From Anaerolineales bacterium (lineage in GTDB: Bacteria > Chloroflexota > Anaerolineae > Anaerolineales > E44-bin32), in assembly GCA_030608865.1 (NCBI GenBank), contig JAUWDI010000033.1, positions 1 to 8,299 of the forward strand: 8,299 bases of DNA. The letters are read 5' to 3'. Positions 6,604 to 8,299 of this stretch are shown here, in pieces; the stretch's first letter is position 1; every line of letters begins with the position of its first letter. The translations under genes were made by a program, and so were the position numbers. The notes under the pieces were generated by a model, which was not told the DNA's origin, searched no databases, and saw nothing but the letters and a program-made list of their open reading frames with translations.

Positions 6604-7575
6604 TCACCATGCACTTCCCTCATCCAGCCGCTGCATATCTTCATCCGTTAACTCAACGGACAGGCACCCGAGGTTATCCTCCAGCTGCTCTAGATCTCGA
6701 GGGCCGATAATAGCGCTCACAACAGCAGACCGGGAAATCAACCAGCGCAGAGCGACTTGAGAAGGTGATTTCTGTCTTTCCAGAGCGATTTGCTTGACAA
6801 TTTCCAATGTGGATAGACTATGCGGGTCCATTAAATACGCTTGAATCCTGTCGCTCGTCGCCCCGCGACTGCCTTGCGGAGGGGTTTGATCGCCGGCGTA
6901 CTTGCCGGTGAGGAAGCCCCCTGCTAACGGACTGTACGGGATAACTCCGATGTCGAATTTCAAACAAATATCTTCGAGTTCCCGCTCAAACTCATCCCGA
7001 TGGACTAAATTGTAATGTGGTTGGAGGCTGATGAAACTTGTCAGCCGGCAGCGATCGGAGGTCCACAAGGACTCCATTAAACGCCATGCCGAGTAATTTG
7101 AGCAGCCGATATACAGAACACGCCCATCGCGGATAAGATCATCCAACGCACGTAGTGTTTCCTCGATCGGTGTACTCTCATCCGGCCAGTGCACCTGGTA
7201 TAGATCGATATAGTCTGTTCCCAATCGCTTAAGGGACTGCTCCACGGCCGAGAAGATATGTTTACGAGAAAGCCCTTCATCATTCGGACCCTCACCCATC
7301 CGTCCTCGGACTTTCGTCGCCAGGATGACCTGTGTTCGTTTCTCAGGATTCTTGCGAAGCCATTTTCCGATGATGCTCTCAGCGACCCCTCCCGGATTCC
7401 CATCGATCCACCGAGAATAGATATCCGCCGTATCAATGAAATTAATACCCGCATCATAAGCCGCATCGAGCACCTCGAAGGAGGTTTTTTCATCCGCCGT
7501 CCATCCAAATTGCATCGTGCCCAAACATAAAGGGGAAACTTTTACCCCTGATCTTCCCAAAGATCGTGGTTCCAT
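6604..7575 (-). CDS. Aldo/keto reductase
   Basis: A 323-aa cytoplasmic NADPH-dependent oxidoreductase with a TIM-barrel fold. Numbered from ATG 7575, the catalytic tetrad is complete: Asp48 and Tyr53 ('FIDTADIY'), Lys88 ('LATKVRG') and His129 ('YQVHWPD'). Other family signatures are 'SLGRSGVKVSPLCLGTMQFG' near the N-terminus, 'IGCSNYSAW' (156-164), 'PYSPLAGGFLTGKY' (213-226) and the cofactor site 'SAIIGPRDLEQLEDNL' near residues 287-302. The pattern resembles the YhdN-like bacterial stress AKR group, but the physiological carbonyl substrate cannot be read from sequence. The start is chosen at ATG 7575 because AGGAGG (7585-7590) is nine bases upstream; a TTG at 7584 would directly abut the SD. 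It appears to be a single-gene unit between two terminator-like structures, with an unusual structured leader upstream. Confidence 0.93.
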   Translation of the reverse strand: MEPRSLGRSGVKVSPLCLGTMQFGWTADEKTSFEVLDAAYDAGINFIDTADIYSRWIDGNPGGVAESIIGKWLRKNPEKRTQVILATKVRGRMGEGPNDEGLSRKHIFSAVEQSLKRLGTDYIDLYQVHWPDESTPIEETLRALDDLIRDGRVLYIGCSNYSAWRLMESLWTSDRCRLTSFISLQPHYNLVHRDEFERELEDICLKFDIGVIPYSPLAGGFLTGKYAGDQTPPQGSRGATSDRIQAYLMDPHSLSTLEIVKQIALERQKSPSQVALRWLISRSAVVSAIIGPRDLEQLEDNLGCLSVELTDEDMQRLDEGSAW

Positions 7576-7584
7576 TTTTCCCAA

Positions 7585-7590
7585 CCTCCT
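7585..7590 (-). promoter_or_regulatory. Shine-Dalgarno deciding the aldo/keto reductase start
   Basis: A perfect AGGAGG lies nine bases before ATG 7575. The in-frame TTG at 7584 follows it with zero spacing and so cannot be the start served by this site. Confidence 0.75.
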
Positions 7591-7603
7591 GATTAAGGTC
7601 TAA

Positions 7604-7609
7604 ATAATA
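7604..7609 (-). promoter_or_regulatory. Possible -10 element (TATTAT) close to the aldo/keto reductase
   Basis: TATTAT lies 13 bases upstream of the SD within an A+T-rich patch. No convincing -35 is present at normal spacing. If active, it would give a short leader that bypasses the structured region further upstream. Confidence 0.25.
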
Positions 7610-7640
7610 TGAAGCGAAGTTTCTAAGAGCTCCTGGATCG

Positions 7641-7676
7641 AAAAACAACACTGGTGGCCGGGTGCTGATAGCAGCA
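7641..7676 (-). promoter_or_regulatory. Attenuator-like alternative stems with T5 run
   Basis: Two pairings compete on the minus strand. TGCTG (7672-7676) can pair with CAGCA (7663-7667) around a four-base loop. Alternatively CAGCAC (7662-7667) can pair with GTGTTG (7646-7651, one G-U) and is directly followed by TTTTT (7641-7645), as in an intrinsic terminator. Because CAGCA is shared, only one stem can form. The terminator stem is short (6 bp, 10-base loop), so this is a weak call. Confidence 0.3.
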
Positions 7677-7686
7677 TTAACCATGT

Positions 7687-7723
7687 GGACCTCCCAGTAC
7701 GATCTCGCCGTTCTGGGAGGTCC
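7687..7723 (-). promoter_or_regulatory. Perfect inverted repeat sequestering a Shine-Dalgarno in the reductase leader
   Basis: GGACCTCCCAG (7713-7723 on the minus strand) is perfectly complementary to CTGGGAGGTCC (7687-7697). Beyond one T-T mismatch the stem gains three more pairs (7699-7701 with 7709-7711) around a seven-base loop. The 3' arm contains GGGAGG (7690-7695), placed five bases before an ATG (7682-7684). The 5' arm therefore works as an anti-SD. No T-run follows on either strand, so it is not a simple terminator. It could be a translational switch, a protein-binding site or an operator. Confidence 0.5.
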
Positions 7724-7737
7724 TCACTTACAGTTCA

Positions 7738-7792
7738 CAAAATCAAGCTCGTTATCGGCGTTCGTGACTGCCGGCTTGAAATCCTTGAGCTT
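7738..7792 (-). terminator. Probable terminator of the DegV-family gene
   Basis: Directly at the stop codon, AAGCTC (7787-7792) pairs with GAGCTT (7745-7750). An inner CGGC/GCCG helix (7770-7773 with 7756-7759) is enclosed, and GATTTTG follows with four T (7739-7742). The position suits an intrinsic terminator, though the stem is interrupted and the T-run is short. Confidence 0.35.
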
Positions 7793-8299
7793 TAAATATC
7801 AGTGCTGAAAGCTATACCCACGGTTCCCGGACCGACGTTCGCACCGACAGCCGGGCTGACTTCAGCAAGCATGGACTCGACAGGCTTAAATCTTTCCTCT
7901 GCTTCCCGGAGTAATGTAAGCGCTTCCTCTTCGGTCGCTGCGTGCAAACACGCTATGCGCACGTTTTTCTTACCTTCGAGCTTTTCTCCCACGATATCTA
8001 GCAGCCTGGCTTTGGCTTTCTTTTTCGATCTCACCTTCTCAAAAGACTCCACTTGTCCATCTTCAATAAGGAGGAGCGGTTTCAGGCTCAGCGCCGTGCC
8101 CAGCAACTTCGCCGCGCCCCCTATTCGACCGTTGCGGTGCAGGTATTCGAGCGTGTCTACAACAAAGAATATCCCGGTGTGATTTTTCGCTTTTTCAGCG
8201 ATTTCAACGACTTCCTCATAGGATTTCCCCGCTTCCACCGCACGAGCTGCTGCTAGGACTTGAAATCCCAATTCCATCGACACAGACATCGAGTTGACA
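7792..8299 (-). CDS. DegV family protein, C-terminal part (partial)
   Basis: The reading frame is open through the right edge and 168 residues are visible; the full family is about 280 aa, so the N-terminal domain lies outside. The Met at 8289 is internal, since the frame continues upstream as 'VNS' before 'MSVSMELGFQVLAAARAVEAG', which matches the middle of DegV proteins. Further signatures are 'FFVVDTLEYLHRNGRIGGAA', 'LGTALSLKPLLLIEDGQVES', 'KVRSKKKAKARLL' and the closing 'VGANVGPGTVGIAF' that shapes the lipid pocket. DegV/FakB proteins bind a fatty acid, and the FakB members present it to the kinase FakA for phosphorylation and entry into phospholipid synthesis. No FakA-like partner is visible here, so whether this copy acts with one is unknown. 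It is followed by a terminator-like stem-loop and is probably separate from the aldo/keto reductase. Confidence 0.92.
   Translation of the reverse strand, partial: VNSMSVSMELGFQVLAAARAVEAGKSYEEVVEIAEKAKNHTGIFFVVDTLEYLHRNGRIGGAAKLLGTALSLKPLLLIEDGQVESFEKVRSKKKAKARLLDIVGEKLEGKKNVRIACLHAATEEEALTLLREAEERFKPVESMLAEVSPAVGANVGPGTVGIAFSTDI

Noticed and set aside
7600..7740. A T-box riboswitch upstream of the aldo/keto reductase
   Set aside because: No TGGNACC T-box element or specifier-loop architecture is found, and the downstream gene is not an amino-acid-related gene.

Overview
The window reads almost entirely on the minus strand, and every supported gene is on that strand. Base composition is mid-GC. 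The protein set suggests a member of the Chloroflexota, probably Anaerolineae. The clues are a 7TM-GAF protein with a 'GGNPVNALRA...MSEADLYRKQRVAIE'-type C-terminal domain, a membrane-anchored Ig-like protein with the 'FYKLEF...GIWDTS...GQYAVQLVVTD' pattern, a three-domain S1 protein with an acidic 'ESWWAAVLEEEE' leader, and an FtsK-like N-terminus. This assignment rests on remembered family resemblance and was not checked by a search.

Layout in transcription order, from high to low coordinates. (1) The C-terminal part of a DegV-family protein enters from the right edge (8299 to 7792). A stem-loop with a T-run follows it. (2) A 216-base gap (7576-7791) contains a perfect 11-bp inverted repeat that buries a strong Shine-Dalgarno, a small overlapping leader ORF and an attenuator-like arrangement. 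(3) An aldo/keto reductase follows, whose real start is ATG 7575 rather than the upstream TTG. (4) A terminator-like hairpin and an extended -10 promoter (6496-6501) separate it from the next transcription unit. (5) That unit is compact: a tyrosine-recombinase homologue, purine nucleoside phosphorylase (3 nt apart, with the SD inside the recombinase stop region), a two-TM Ig-like membrane protein (12 nt), a GNAT acetyltransferase (26 nt) and a 7TM-GAF-HTH protein (18 nt). (6) After gaps of 80 and 76 nt come a ribosomal-S1-like protein and the N-terminus of an FtsK-type DNA translocase, which runs off the left edge.

Most of the genes look like housekeeping functions: purine salvage, translation, chromosome segregation and redox. 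Three points deserve attention. The Xer-like recombinase keeps only three of the six catalytic residues and has His where the nucleophilic Tyr should be, although an FtsK-like gene lies in the same gene run. The 640-aa protein looks like a sensor kinase at its N-terminus but ends in a sigma-region-4-like helix-turn-helix with no kinase. The leader upstream of the aldo/keto reductase shows an SD-sequestering hairpin. No mobile element, CRISPR array, tRNA or rRNA was seen, and no defence system is evident.
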